Notes under the pieces: model-generated
What the model was told of the DNA's origin: nothing
Database searches by the model: none
What the model saw: the letters and a program-made list of their open reading frames with translations, nothing else
In this document: piece by piece, positions 11,196 through 23,602 of the stretch
Position numbering within the stretch: position 1 is the first letter of the stretch
Layout: every line of letters starts with the position of its first letter
Position numbers and translations under genes: made by a program
Assembly: GCF_026151205.1 (NCBI RefSeq)
Contig: NC_087076.1
Coordinates: 13,501,675-13,565,674, forward strand
DNA: 64,000 nucleotides
Source of the DNA: Bolinopsis microptera
Lineage: Eukaryota; Ctenophora; Tentaculata; Lobata; Bolinopsidae
Reading direction: 5' to 3'

Positions 11196-12620
11196 AATAA
11201 TATTTCCTACTATAATATAACGAGTTGTTCAAGTTGTCAACTGACAAGCAGTTATAATATTTTACTAACAAACGAAAGAAAAAAATTGGTGGGAAACCAA
11301 ATTTCGATTGTTTTGTTTGTTTTAATCAAATTAGTCAACTGAATTTCTGATTGGATTTTGATAGTTGATAGTCTATCTTTTATATTGTCGTCTCGTGTAT
11401 ATTTTAAGTCAGATGAAGACAGAACTTTGTGTTAAATTATTGGTTCTTTTGTTTTGTTCAAGGTGAAAATTTTGAAAATTTACATATTATTTATAATTAA
11501 CGTGTTTTTTGTGTGTGATTGTGCCATCAGGAGAAGTCGACCGAGGAGGTGAAATTTGTTAAGATAAGAATGACAACTATGCTGATAAATTCTTCTCTAG
11601 TAAGGTGCACCCCGGTCCCCGATACCTTGTATTGTGCCTTACGAGAAAGAAAGAATCACAGTATTGTCGGAGATCTTTCTGCAGTACATTCCAAAATTCC
11701 TAATGCGAATTTTACATGATATTACATTGTTTGCAGATCAAAGATATTATCTTGCTGAATGATTTGGGCAAATTGTCCGATAGTGATACCCTGGGTCATG
11801 TCAATGAAGTTTGAGCACGTGGAAGACAAATAATGTAAATTTGATTCTTAGCTTCTGTAGCATTATCACTGTCTCCTGTCAAGTCCTTGAATGAAATCCT
11901 TATAATATTTTAATATTAATATTCAATGATTTAAATGAAGAAATTAACAACTTTTATTTAAAATGTAATTATTACCTGGTCGAGATCGGAAACATCCTTT
12001 TTTCTCTTTACTTCTTTTTCCCTTTACTTCTTTTTTCAGCTAATTAGCTAAAAGCTTTAAATTAAAATCGAAGAATATGCGCCTACAATTTACATACGGA
12101 GATACGGATACTGTTAACTGTGCAAAGTACGATGTACTATTCGATTTGATTACATCATCGGCCAACCTGCATGTATATTGTATAAGTTGTATTTTTTGTG
12201 ATTAGTTACGTTAAATAATTAGTGTTGGGTTTATAATTATTCAATTAATGTATTAGATTCTTGTTAATATAAAGTACCCGATTAGTTATTGTCTAGTTTA
12301 TTGGATTTATAGTTGTTTCGAAAATTTTATTATAAGAAAACTTTATATATTAGTGTTACTTCATTGTTTTTATCAGAAAGTCAAAATAAATTATTTTTCA
12401 TAACAAATTATTTCCTGCCAGCGCTCTTATATATATATGAGAATGTTCAACAACATTCAACACTCAAGTTGGACTTACAATAATACGTTTAGTGTTACTG
12501 TTACTTAGTTACCACCAAACGCATTAGCATCGTTTCTACACGTATGCACGAATGAACTTCTACATGAACTGCACGCCACAGCACATCCAAGATAACTTGC
12601 CATTTCACAAGCTTGATCTG

Positions 12621-12765
12621 GCCATGCTTGTTAAGGCCAGAGGGGGGGGTGTAATGCTTGTTAAGGCCAGAGGGGGGGTGTAATGCTTGTTAAGGCCAGA
12701 GGGGGGGGGGGGTGTAATGCTTGTTAAGGCCAGAGGGGGGGGGGGGGGTGTAATGCTTGTTAATA
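12621..12765. repeat. G-rich minisatellite, ~36-40 bp unit, four copies
   Basis: The unit ATGCTTGTTAAGGCCAGA is followed by 7-12 G and TGTA, repeated four times. The copies differ mainly in G-run length, as expected from slippage within a tandem array. G-quadruplex potential is on the plus strand. Confidence 0.9.
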
Positions 12766-13389
12766 GCTTAGAATAAAAAGTTGGCCGTGAGCTTGTAATC
12801 AGCTTGTAATCAGCATTTTGTCGACCAACAGTCCAACACAAGGTGAGGCAATGTGCAGCCAATTCTTGAAAGTCACAGACGAATATTTTCAAGTGCACAT
12901 TATATCTAGATTAGCAGCATCTTTGATAAAATACACATCACTGATATCACCATCCACGTCCTTGTCACTAGCCTGGGCAGAGAACACAAGGAAGAGTGAC
13001 GTGTCTGGACTGTGAAGACAACTCTATTCAGCAGTCAGCTGTGTACAGTTACAGGCCTACTACCAGGGCTCATGATCATGACCACTTGGTTATCCTAACA
13101 CATGCCAACCTAGGGACTGGCAAAGGACTGGATGCTATATTTTTGTGGGTTTCAAATACTCAGCCCCTCTTGAACAATAGTGGGTGTTAAATGAACTCGA
13201 CAAATACCATTCCAATGTCGAGGCGAGATACTGTTTAGAGAGACACTTCAGCAAGGCTTAAAACACGATTCTATAAATTCGTAATGAAAAGATATTAGAT
13301 AGAACACTAAAATTCAGTATACACTATACATACAATATAATCGTAATAATAAAATAGTCAAAAACCCGATTAATATCCACATAATATAA

Positions 13390-13412
13390 GGGGTCATTCG
13401 CATATTACGTAA
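13390..13412. mobile_element. Solo terminal repeat related to the acylase intron element
   Basis: GGGGTCATTCGCATATTACG matches the GGGTCGTTCACATATTACG end of the element at 5377 with two substitutions. No matching second end was found nearby. Confidence 0.5.
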
Positions 13413-14166
13413 ACCTTAACCTGGTAACCTTATTACCTGCACAAGAGCAATTCTAACTGTCCATCCACATTTTCTGTGAAAAAAACTGATATGAATCCTA
13501 TCTGAACAAAATGCTATGTTGTCTAGCTGTTATCTAGCTCTTCTTGAGTCTCTGTCCTCTGTCCTGTCGTGCATCCCTCAGTCATGTCCGCTTCTTCTTA
13601 TCTCCTCTTATCTCTTTGTCGTCGTTGCCGGTCTGTCTCTACTTTGTCACAAGATTAACAATTCCTAACCAGAGTACGTTAGATGAGCATGACCGGATCT
13701 TAACTGAATTATTGGAGTTAAAATATACAGGCTACGTCTGTAGTCCGGTCTGTAAGTTACCATGGAAGCATGGAAGTCCATGATACTTAATGCCTCGGCA
13801 GCTGTATGTACTGAAATTAAGTAGTTGCCCAGTTCAACGTCGCAATTGGGTGGTGAACAGGAACTACCAAAATTACTGTACTCAGCCCATCCCAAAAACG
13901 TGGGTGTTAAATAAACTAATGAAGCTCATTAAGAAAAGCTTAGCTCTGCTAAAAAATGTTTTATATGCTGACAAAACTCCATAGCAGAGGAACTTAAAGC
14001 GGGTGAGTGGGTGTAAGGAAAATAAAGGAAAATGGTGCCAATTCCAAGAAAATAGAGCCTATATATTAACTTTGTATAAATACAAAGTTGTTTCTGCCTT
14101 TCTCTGATATCATGAGTCATTGTAAACAAACTCAATGTATAACACCGTATCTGATCAGGTAGTGTC

Positions 14167-14979
14167 ATGTCGTCCTACAACTTCAAACAAATAACGACCG
14201 TGCCCAATGCAAAGGTAATTATTAATTATGTAATTATTAATTGCGTAATCCCACCTATAGTTAATAGTTATAGTGTGAATTTAACAGTATAATTTTTTTC
14301 TGACTTGAACTGGTTCATTTTGCTGTCATTACAAATATAAAATTCAAATTTTACTAAACACTATTACACTACTACAGTGATTACAAATGAAAATCTTTGA
14401 ATTTTATCTTTTATTTATCAAGACTTCACTGGAATGATTTCAGGAGCTGATTGACATTATTCTGTCAAAGACGCAGAGAAAAACCCCAACAATCATACAC
14501 AAGTAAGAGATTTTAGTTGAGCTCAACAACTATCATGTTTTGTAAAATGTTCTGAATCAGCCACTTCTTATTGACTTAATTATTAATCGGCATATTTGCT
14601 TCAAGCGTTATCATATTTCATAATATTATGTTCTTTAAAATATTATAAAAGTTCATATTTCCTTATTATCAAATATCATATTTCCTTCAGGCATTATCAA
14701 ATATCATATTTCCTTCAGGCATTACCAAATATCTCGGATACGTTCATTTTACATGAGGAAAGTTAAGTTCACTGAATCAAATCTTAATGAGAAATTGACT
14801 GGAATCTTGGGAGAATTCCCCAAAATTGAGGTATTTTACATTGTTTGTTAAATTACACTTAATTAGATGAATTGTCAAAATTCCAAATTGTAACCTTATC
14901 ACTGTCAGTAGAATTGCTTTTTGGGATCGTTTTATCGTATTATTTCTACTAAACAGCTACGTGTAAAGTGGTTTACAAA

Positions 14980-15018
<39 letters not shown>

Positions 15019-18000
15019 GCAGTCACATACGCTTATACTAATCATTAGCTGGGAGTATCCGCGAGATGTTCAATGTTCTGATCCTTAGTGACGGGGATGG
15101 TGCCGTTAGTTTCGACGTTATCCCCTAAGCTAAGGATCTAAACTCCTTTACAAGTGTGAATGTTAGTGGCTGATATAGCAAATCTTATGGTAAATATTAT
15201 CTGACACTGACAGGGATAATCACACTAAAATGGTTCCACCTTTTAAATCAAGTTTCTGTGTATATCACACGTTTTTATGAACATAAGATGTACTACATGT
15301 CATATATTTTTATATCTACTACTATAATATTATCATCATCTTACAATTTTCTTTTAATCGTAACAATTTCAGGATATTCATCCATTTTATGCGGATCTGA
15401 TGAACATATTGTACGATAAAGACCATTACAAGCTAGCACTGGGTCAGATCAACACAGCTAAACATCTTATTGGAAAGTAAGTTTCACGCTGTCCCGGAGC
15501 TGAGAGTAGGATTTAAGTTCTATAAATATACTGTGTTTTTAAAATTTTTTAAATCAATAAACTTTCAAATTGTTACGGGTTACCCAAATACATCATTTTA
15601 TTTCAAAGAAAATATCGCCGAATGACCTTACATGCCTTGACAAGTGACCGAGTGTAAACAAAATTAGGGACACCGAAACACCAGTTGACCAGTAAACTGA
15701 TCATAGCAATTACATCGGGCCCTATATGCACCTATAAGTGAAGCGATGCTGCAACCAAGGCATGCTAGGTTTATTCCATTGAACTAATAAGGTTACAGCC
15801 TAAAATATAAATATGACTAGAAACCCGCTAGTCGAAAGCTTTGTTCGAGGAAATTTTAAAAATCAGTTATGTTTTAATTTCTCTTCATCATACAGCTCTG
15901 TTATACAGTAGACATAATGGAATTTATTTAACAATGGCGACAGCGTTGTTAGTAATTAGTATTCGGATTCCTTGTAGCGCGATGCACTACTGGGTCGCGC
16001 GCGCGCATCCAATAATGCTTCTCGCAACCACATGCAGATCGGCGAGATGCGAAGGATTGACATCGTGAATCAATCGGATTCCCAAAACGATACTTTTTAC
16101 CGCATCAAAAAATACCAATCACAACCAAAGTTATGAATATAAGTCATAGCGTGAGCGTAAATGTGAGCTAGTTTTGAAATTATGACGTAGCATACAGCAT
16201 AACAACGCGCGTAGTTAAGATGTTTTTGCTCGCGCACGTGCATTTTAACGTTGCTACGCAACAGCGCAGTAAACCTTTGCTAAAATAACGACATTATTCT
16301 AACGGTTATTTTACCTCACTTCCGACGTTAATTATAAAAAATCTAAAGCCTAAATCAAAATTCTAAGAATGCTATAGCCTATTCCTATCCTTTTTCTACA
16401 ACCCTGCTAAAAATGGCGAGGTTTCAACTCCATTTGCGAGCTGGGTTTGATTTCACCAGAGGGTCATTTTGAGGTCGATTTTCGGTGTTTTTTCTTCTAT
16501 GTCCCCGTTGCCGGGGAAATTTCGTCAAGTTTAAATTATAGTATAGATAAATAACAATGTACCATAAATCATAATTATAAACACACTTTATTGAACATAT
16601 TTTACCTTACTCGGGAATATTATAACCGGGATAAAGTGGTGGGTTTTGGAAGATTCCGCCATATTTTTCCCGGTCAAAAATTTTACCAGCCATAAAAAAC
16701 CCGCCGACTCAGATTATGGGGTTCCAAGGGGGTGGTGATCATCATATTTTACCTGAAGTCTCATATGTGCTAGAGAAGACTTTTGAAGCAGTGGATGGAG
16801 GGCTGTAACTTTATTGGCGGTTGCTACCATAATTTCGTTATAAAAATCACAATTTGGTTATAGAAATCAGATTTCAGGGTGGACCGTGATTCTACTTCTC
16901 TTGCCCATGAATCAGTGAATCGTAGAGAAGAAAACAATTTATATGTTATAGAAGAAAACGAAAATAATAATAATATATAATATATATTATAATAATAATG
17001 TCTCTAAAGATTGATCGCTTCTCGTGTGCAGTGTGTAGACTAAAGAAAGAGGGAGTTTTTCCCGTTAAAGTAACTTGTGGCCACATCCCGCTAGAAGTGA
17101 GTAAACTGTGCCACTATTTCATGGTCCACGGTGGATTGATTACTGGAGCAGTTGAAGATGCAAAGCCAAGACGTTCCCCAATACCAAGCGGTGGGCAGGA
17201 AATTAAGCTCCGGCTGACCTTCAGAGCAGTAGCCCCATTAGCGGACAAAATGAAAGTCTTGTTAAGACAACAATACAACTTCGAATTTGACGGTCAGCTG
17301 CTCAGAGGGATATCAATAATGATAATGGCGGGGACATTTAGCGATAATGAGAATGAGAATACGCTTTAATGAAGATTTGACTTATTATTGCTTAGATTTA
17401 TTTTCCTTTAAATAGACGTGTCTTTTTTTCTATTTCTGAGTAATATCAATAACTGTAAATTGAAATAACTTCTTTAACAAGTAACAAAAACAGAAATTTC
17501 GGTTGAAAATTTGTTGACCTCTGAAAAAAAACTTGAAAGGTCGGCCCACCGCGCCGGTAAATACATGACCGGGATAATTTGGCGGGTTTTGGGAAAGTCC
17601 GCCATATTTTTCCCGGTCATTAATTTTCCCAGTCATAAATTAACCCGCTATAATATTCCCGAGTAAGGTATTAATTATACTTTTTATCAATTTATATTCA
17701 GATAATATAGTTACATTAAAGATTGAAAACTTTCAAATTATCAAAATATATAATATCGTGATCTATAACAAGAGATTATAATTACTGATTAAGGATTTGC
17801 AGCATTTGTACGGGGTTGTAAAGTACAAAAATATAAATTCGTGAGATTAATGTCGGGAATGCGCACAGATCTTTAATCAGTAAAATGACAGTGAAATTGT
17901 ACTGAGGTGTTTAGTAATAGTATTGTAAAACTGCTCGAGGTTATTCATAATTCGTCTTGATCATTGCTTTGCACTAAAATGATGTTTAGATATGTGGTAA

Positions 18001-21000
18001 GAAGTCAGCGTAATGAGCCACTAGACTGTCAGAGCATATCCCGGTATCAAAGGCAAAATGTTTGTGCGGCAAAGAGATAATGTAGTAATATAGGAAATAA
18101 TGTAGTATCCGTCTAAAAATAAAAGTTTGTGGCAAAGCACGCCAATATCTGATTTTCAGATACAAATTATCTTACTCACCTCCTCTATATTGTGAAGTTG
18201 GGCTAACACTGTCTCCGGGGTCGCTAAACGGTGCAGTCACTTTGTTTCATGAATACAATATATATACAATAAACATATACATTATACAATATATACATAA
18301 TAAGATAAAACACTCTATTGAACTGACCTCTTGTAAGATAATCGAAGAGTACACATTGTGTTGTCCACAACAAGAGAATGACTCCGAAGTGTGCTCGCTA
18401 ATTGCTGGTTTTAGCATAACACTAAAACCCTGTCCTATATTGTCTAGAGATGTTTAGATCAGAATGAAGTCTCTCCCACGACTAGTGTGCTTGCTCATGA
18501 AAATTCAAAAACACAGCCTCAACGATGCGGCAAAATGTACAGCAAATTATGCGGCACCGCATCTGGTCCGTCCAATAAGGCTAATAATGCGGCAAAAGTC
18601 GTGCAATATGAAAATTTTTTGGTAATTATGGGACTAAATTGGTCGAAAATCAAGATAATGAGCAGTGAGCCGATGATAATTAGTAGGGTGCTAGCCGGTT
18701 CAGAAAATGATCAAAGCAAGCAAATGAGAATAAGATATCTGACATTAGACAACCGTAATCAGTAACAAAACCACAAGGAATAGGCAACTGTATTGTTCAA
18801 TACTTCGTCGCTAGCTTGGTCCCAAAATGTCGAGATTAAACAAAGCGATTAAGAATTTTTGCATTATTCAAGAAGGGGACACAGCCATCACACTGTTGTA
18901 AAATACAGCATGAACTTTTATTAACTTTAAAGTTATAGAGTTATCGAAGAAATGTTCTACTTATATCACGAGATCATAACCGACAAAGGGTACCTAAAAC
19001 TCTAACCACTTGCACTCCCCATCAGTGTTGCAAAAGACTACAACAGACTGCTCAAGTTTGGAGACAGCTTGTACCGGTGCAAGCAGCTGAAGCGCGCGGC
19101 GCTGGGTCGCATGATGACCATCATGAAGCGTCAGAACAGTTCTCTTCTGTATCTGGAACAAGTTAGGCAGCATCTCGGCAGATTACCTTCTATTGACCCC
19201 AATACTCGTACACTTCTGCTCTTCGGGTACACTTCTTTCTTGTTTATAAAGTTATAATTATCACTTTGTTTCATATATTTTCTTCAAGTGCAGTGCATGT
19301 TTGCTATGGAGTGATATTCGTGTTTTTGTTAAGTTGAGTATTCGAAAGGATTGCGACGACTTCAATCGAATGAATAAGATATCGCCAATTAATGATTGTC
19401 ATTAGTTTTATTGCAAAACGGACGGAAAACTTAATGTAATTTAAACTTTTAAAGTGTCTAAACGTTTGAGAATTATTCTCTTAGAAATGGGTCCTCTACA
19501 GGAACATTGCAGGAACAGTGCACATCTTTTCACATTTGTGCATTGTGCAATATATTACTTAGTGTAAGGAGTGTCCCTAAACTCCCTTTTAAAGTATGTG
19601 ACTAAAACATTTAGGTGCCTAGTCGACTTGCAGTGTAGATAAGTCAGATTATTCGTTGCAACCTCCAAAATTACAAGAGCCATATTTAACAATACCCCAC
19701 CCAGGTTCCCAAATTACAAGAGCCATATCTAACAATACCCCACCCAGGTTCCCAAATTACAAGAGCCATATCTAACAATACCCCACCCAGGTTCCCAAAT
19801 GTAGGAAAGTCCTCTTTTGTAAACCAGATAACACGCGCTAACGTGGAAGTACAGCCGTACGCGTTCACCACAAAGTCGCTCTACGTGGGACACACTGACT
19901 ATCAGTATTTGAGATGGCAGGTTATTGATACTCCTGGGATACTTGACAAGCCCCTGGAGGACAGGAATACTATTGAGATGCAGGTGAGTGCGGGAGTGCT
20001 GAATAAGTGCTGAATTAGTGCTGAATTAATGCACTTTAAATATGTGCTGAATTAGTGCACTTTAAATTAGTGCTGAATAAGTGCACTTTAAATTCTTACA
20101 ATTCTCATCCTTTATAAAATAGCACAGCTCTTAGTCCCAGACTCCCATGATCTTTGTAGGGGTCAACTTATTTCCAACGACGAGGCTGATATAAGAATGG
20201 CGTGTTTATTAAAGTATCTCATCGTACCTCTCCATACTAAACAAAATTCGTTCTTCAGGCCATCACTGCTCTAGCGCATCTACGCGCGTGCGTGGTGTGC
20301 GTCTTGGACATCAGCGAGCAATGTGGATACTCTCTGAAACAGCAGTGCGAACTGTTCGACAACATCAAGCCACTCTTCGCTAACAAGCCTATCATTGTAG
20401 CTCTCAACAAGATCGATGCTAGGAAACCTGAGGATCTCTCTCAAGAGGAAAAGGTTTGTTTAAATAATCTGATAAGGTTGGATAATTTTATGAATGTGCC
20501 ATGTGTGCAATTGATTGTACAGCTTATGTTTTTGACCTTTTTACTGAAAACTTATTTTATTTTAAATTTTATCGGATGTTTTCTGATTAGAATCGAGTCA
20601 CATACAACTTTTATCGAAAACTTAATCTTATCGGCTAATAGAATTTAATTCAATTATTACCTAGGTAATTTCACAAGGTAGTTAAATTAAACATATTAAA
20701 TTAATGCCTTTGAGCGTTCATTTTAATGTCCGTTCAAAATTATGTCCATTTACGAAATGTCCGGTCAAATAACGTCCGATTTCTGCTAGAACCGAGTCAC
20801 ATACAACTTTTATCGAAAACTTAATTTCATAGCTATAATAGAATTTAATTTAGTTATTTACCTGGGTATTGTTTGAATATATTAAGTAAATTACTATCAC
20901 AAAATATACTTCACCAATAGATGTTATTTTATCACGTACAAAGGAATCACCTGATTTCTGTTGCCTTTGTTACTACCTATCCAAACAAACCCAGTCATTA

Positions 21001-23301
21001 TAAAATTATAACAACCTCTTCTCTACAGAATCTACTAGAAGAGACGTTTAAGAAGAACGCAAACGTGTTGGTTATCCCAATGTCCACTCTGACTCAGGAG
21101 GGAGTGTCTGAAGTACAGAACACAGCCTGTGATGCTCTTCTTGCTCACAGGATCGAGCAGAAGATGGCGGGAAACAAGGTTAATATTATATGTACTCTCT
21201 TTTGTACAAAACTCTTTTGTCTCAAAAAGAATAATACAGTTTTAAGTGGTCTAGAGTAAACCAAGACTACTATTGCTGAAACTAATCTTTAAACAGGTTG
21301 AAAACATCCTGAACAGACTTCACGTAGCCGTCCCCAAAGCTTCCCAAGAAGTTCGAGCACCCCACATTCCGCAAGGAGTACTGGCCCGCCGTGTTGCCGG
21401 ATACGTTAAGCCTGCTGAGATACGCAAGTTGGAGCGAGACATGGAACTGGAGTTGGGAGATGATTATATTCTCGACCTTAAGAAACACTACGATCTACCT
21501 AATCCTGATGATAAGTATGTGAAGCCGCCTTTAAATATTACTTTTGTAATATTTTAATCTATTTTAAAGTTGGGAATATTGCACCAAATTGGTCGATAGA
21601 CAATAGAGACACGTTTATAGCCTGATTGTTTAGGCGATCACACATCAACCATAAAAACTAATGTTTAGCAACCTTTATATTATCATTAGTTACGAGCTTT
21701 TTATTTCAGGTATGATGACATTCCAGAAGTTTGGGAAGGGCACAACATCGCTGATTTTGTCGACCCAGACATTGTGACAAAACTAGATGAACTGGAGAAG
21801 GTAGTATTACCCAGCATTTATTGTTATACTCTACAAATTAGTTGTGTTATCTTAGCCTCTTTAACATGATATATTATCCTCATTTATAATATTTCTATCC
21901 AATGATTGGTCTGATTTCAATTATTACTTTTCCCCTGCACAGGAAGAAGCGATGCTAGAAGAAGCAGGTGTTTATGAAAGTGAAGATGAGAATTTGACGG
22001 AGGAACAAAAGGATATACGAGAAAAAGCGGGTCTCATAAGAAAAGAGAAGGCCATAATCCGACACAAACATAGACTTAACAAACACAGGTATTTCTTGTT
22101 TATTCCCCCTTTTGCGCACGTTTGTACTTAGTTGGCAGCACCCATTTCTTCCCACGAGTGTAATTTAATGACAAATTGTTAAAATTCCTAGAAACCGCAA
22201 GAATTAGCCTATTTAAAAAAGTAAACATTCTTAAGTATTGGCATTAGTAAGTGGCATTTCCACTCACCATCGCAAAAATCTCAAGAATTGGAATTGCCAC
22301 TTACCATCGAAACACACTTTTCAGTAATCGAACCCCAATGAGTGAAAGGGTGGTCAGGAAGAAACAGGGTATAAAACGTGCCCGAAGTATATCCAGAATG
22401 TCCCAAGACGAGTCCATGGAGGTTGATACTAAATTCCAGACGAAGAAAGTAAAGCCTGGTCGGGACGTCAGTGGTCTCCGAGATGCAAAAATGGTCAGTT
22501 TTAGGAAGTTGTTCTGTGGTTGACTCTCCTCTGTGTGGGTTTGGTGTTATTGTGTAGCACTATCACGAGTGTCAGCATAATGTTATCTTAAATGATGGGT
22601 GGAAGTGTTTAAATAATCAACCTTAGTTGTCTTAAGCCTTGCTCTAGGAAAACCACGAAGTAAGCTATGAAAATTGCGCGTCATTAAGCGCGTAATTCGG
22701 CCTGTTTCATTCGGATTTGTTACATCGCGCCACGCGGGTGTCGTTTTTAACAAAGAAAGCACATTTTTAGTGCTGATCAGCACATGTCACTTTATTTTGT
22801 ACGCGCGTCCACGCCTCTCAAATTAAACGTGGTACGGGCAGGGGCTGAGGGGCCACTCTTAATTTCCAAGTGGCCTGGCTTGGGTCTAACTCACAATCCA
22901 CGGTATAATATTATTACATAGCATATCGTGGGCGTAGCATTTAATAACGTATTCAGTCCTCGACACCCACACATGCCGTGCGTGATGCGCGCTGTTCAGG
23001 CATTATAGTCTTACGTAATTCAGTTAATACTAGCCGACGGATATGACTACACATTATATTATTATAATAATAAATTATGTAATGGAAATAATAAGTAACA
23101 TTTTAACAATAAACCATATTAGAAAGCCGTGCTCACTACCATTTTGTTCAGGTCAAAGAAGTTCGAAAAAAGATGAAGAAATCTCAAATAAAGATGAACC
23201 AGTTTGGAAAGGCTGGTGAAGCTGATCGACATATTGCTGCCAAGCTACCTAAACATCTGTTCTCCGGCAAACGAGGCGCTGGAAAAACAGACCGAAGATA
23301 G
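14167..23301 (+). CDS. NOG1 (GTPBP4): NOG1 / GTP-binding protein 4, 13 exons
   Basis: Nucleolar GTPase required for 60S ribosomal subunit assembly and export. Exons: 14167-14214, 14444-14502, 14719-14830, 15373-15476, 19026-19226, 19791-19983, 20259-20453, 21029-21178, 21297-21514, 21710-21800, 21943-22088, 22325-22493, 23152-23301. They join in phase to 611 residues, close to the ~634 of vertebrate orthologues. Conserved landmarks are the N-terminus [50 protein letters not shown]-loop GFPNVGKS (175-182), [23 protein letters not shown] (289-292), [11 protein letters not shown] and the basic tail [12 protein letters not shown]...GEADRH. The P-loop is split by intron 5, directly after G175. Introns 2 and 5 carry tandemly duplicated acceptors, and intron 4 hosts a transposon. 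UFC1 follows head-to-tail. Identification is very secure. Confidence 0.97.
14652..14718 (+). repeat. 28-bp tandem duplication of the NOG1 exon 3 acceptor
   Basis: ATATCATATTTCCTTCAGGC occurs with its AG at 14690 and again at 14718; a third, degenerate copy lies just upstream. The NOG1 frame requires the second AG. Use of the first adds 28 nt and shifts the frame. Confidence 0.8.
14980..15017. repeat. Poly(G) tract, 38 G, in NOG1 intron 3
   Basis: An uninterrupted G run in the intron between exons 3 and 4. The length may be assembly-limited. Confidence 0.9.
15477..16604. other. First part of NOG1 intron 4, no recognised feature
   Basis: Contains a GC-rich patch with CG-rich words (about 15970-16280) unlike the surrounding AT-rich DNA. 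This could be an unrecognised transposon interior. I found no ends for it. Confidence 0.3.
16605..17668. mobile_element. 1.06 kb TA-flanked inverted-repeat element
   Basis: The left end CCTTACTCGGGAATATTATA at 16605 returns inverted (TATAATATTCCCGAGTAAGG) at 17649-17668. Both sides are flanked by TA (16603-16604, 17669-17670), consistent with a TA target duplication as in Tc1/mariner-like elements. Subterminal blocks TCCGCCATATTTTTCCCGGT occur as direct copies at both ends. No transposase is visible, but the element carries a 123-codon ORF. It lies in NOG1 intron 4. Confidence 0.75.
16998..17369 (+). CDS. Hypothetical 123-aa ORF inside the transposon, half RING-like
   Basis: The frame is open from ATG to TAA in the middle of the inverted-repeat element. 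Residues ~10-32 read CAVC...VTCGH, matching the first half of a RING finger (C-x2-C ... C-x-H). The second half (H-x2-C ... C-x2-C) is absent: only one further Cys follows before a lysine/arginine-rich tail. It may be a captured host exon, a remnant of an element-encoded protein, or a chance ORF. I do not recognise the C-terminal two thirds. Confidence 0.35.
   Translation: MSLKIDRFSCAVCRLKKEGVFPVKVTCGHIPLEVSKLCHYFMVHGGLITGAVEDAKPRRSPIPSGGQEIKLRLTFRAVAPLADKMKVLLRQQYNFEFDGQLLRGISIMIMAGTFSDNENENTL
17671..19025. other. Last part of NOG1 intron 4, no recognised feature
   Basis: AT-rich. The ORF at 18487-18765 (+, 92 codons) has no recognisable domain and no conserved start context. I treat it as chance. 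Confidence 0.3.
19669..19800 (+). repeat. 43-bp tandem triplication of the NOG1 exon 6 acceptor
   Basis: Three copies of a unit with ACAATACCCCACCCAGGTTC place AG|GT at 19704, 19747 and 19790. The NOG1 frame needs the last. The first two lead into AATTACAAGAGCC and an in-frame TAA. Each unit includes the first ten bases of the exon, so the duplication copied the splice junction. Confidence 0.9.
20588..20872. repeat. Duplicated ~85-bp block in NOG1 intron 7
   Basis: GAGTCACATACAACTTTTAT and about 85 bp around it occur at ~20588-20670 and again at ~20787-20872. Between them (20729-20785) are four GTCC(G) words of the GTCCG-repeat type seen elsewhere in the window. Confidence 0.7.
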
Positions 23302-23602
23302 GACTTGTTTTTTAATGTTGTTTTATGGGGCCGTTATTTATCACTCTGAAGTTGTAATCTTTTAAAAATCATGCCATCTGATTATCTGAAATGACGATAA
23401 TTTATTTTACTTTTTACCTAACTCTGAGTTTTGCTCTACTGTGCAATGAAGAATATAGATTGAATCTACATCTGTTCCCATGTGAATGCTGACAGCAAAC
23501 GATCGAAATTTTAATTCGAAGAATTTAGATTTTAATACTCTACTCCCCATTTCATTTATCTCTCATTTTGCATTTAATCTAAATTTAATTAACTCTTATA
23601 GC
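23302..23602 (+). other. 301-bp NOG1-UFC1 intergenic spacer
   Basis: No exact AATAAA was found. An acceptor-like CTTATAG lies directly before the UFC1 start codon (C-ATG). This is compatible with a short 5'-UTR intron or with trans-splicing of a downstream gene in a co-transcribed pair. The sequence does not decide between them. Confidence 0.4.

Larger units (their letters stand above)
10410..14166. other. Intergenic region between acylase and NOG1
   Basis: 3.8 kb without a supported gene. It holds a TAG microsatellite, a G-rich minisatellite and a solo transposon end, listed separately. Short ORFs (for example 12818-13015 and 13544-13783) show no family features. Confidence 0.6.

Noticed and set aside
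15018-15140. Possible tRNA-like segment after the poly(G) tract
   Set aside because: No consistent acceptor stem or T-loop (GGTTCRA) could be folded by eye.
18487-18765. 92-codon ORF in NOG1 intron 4
   Set aside because: No domain, AT-rich codon use like non-coding DNA, within an intron of a confident gene.
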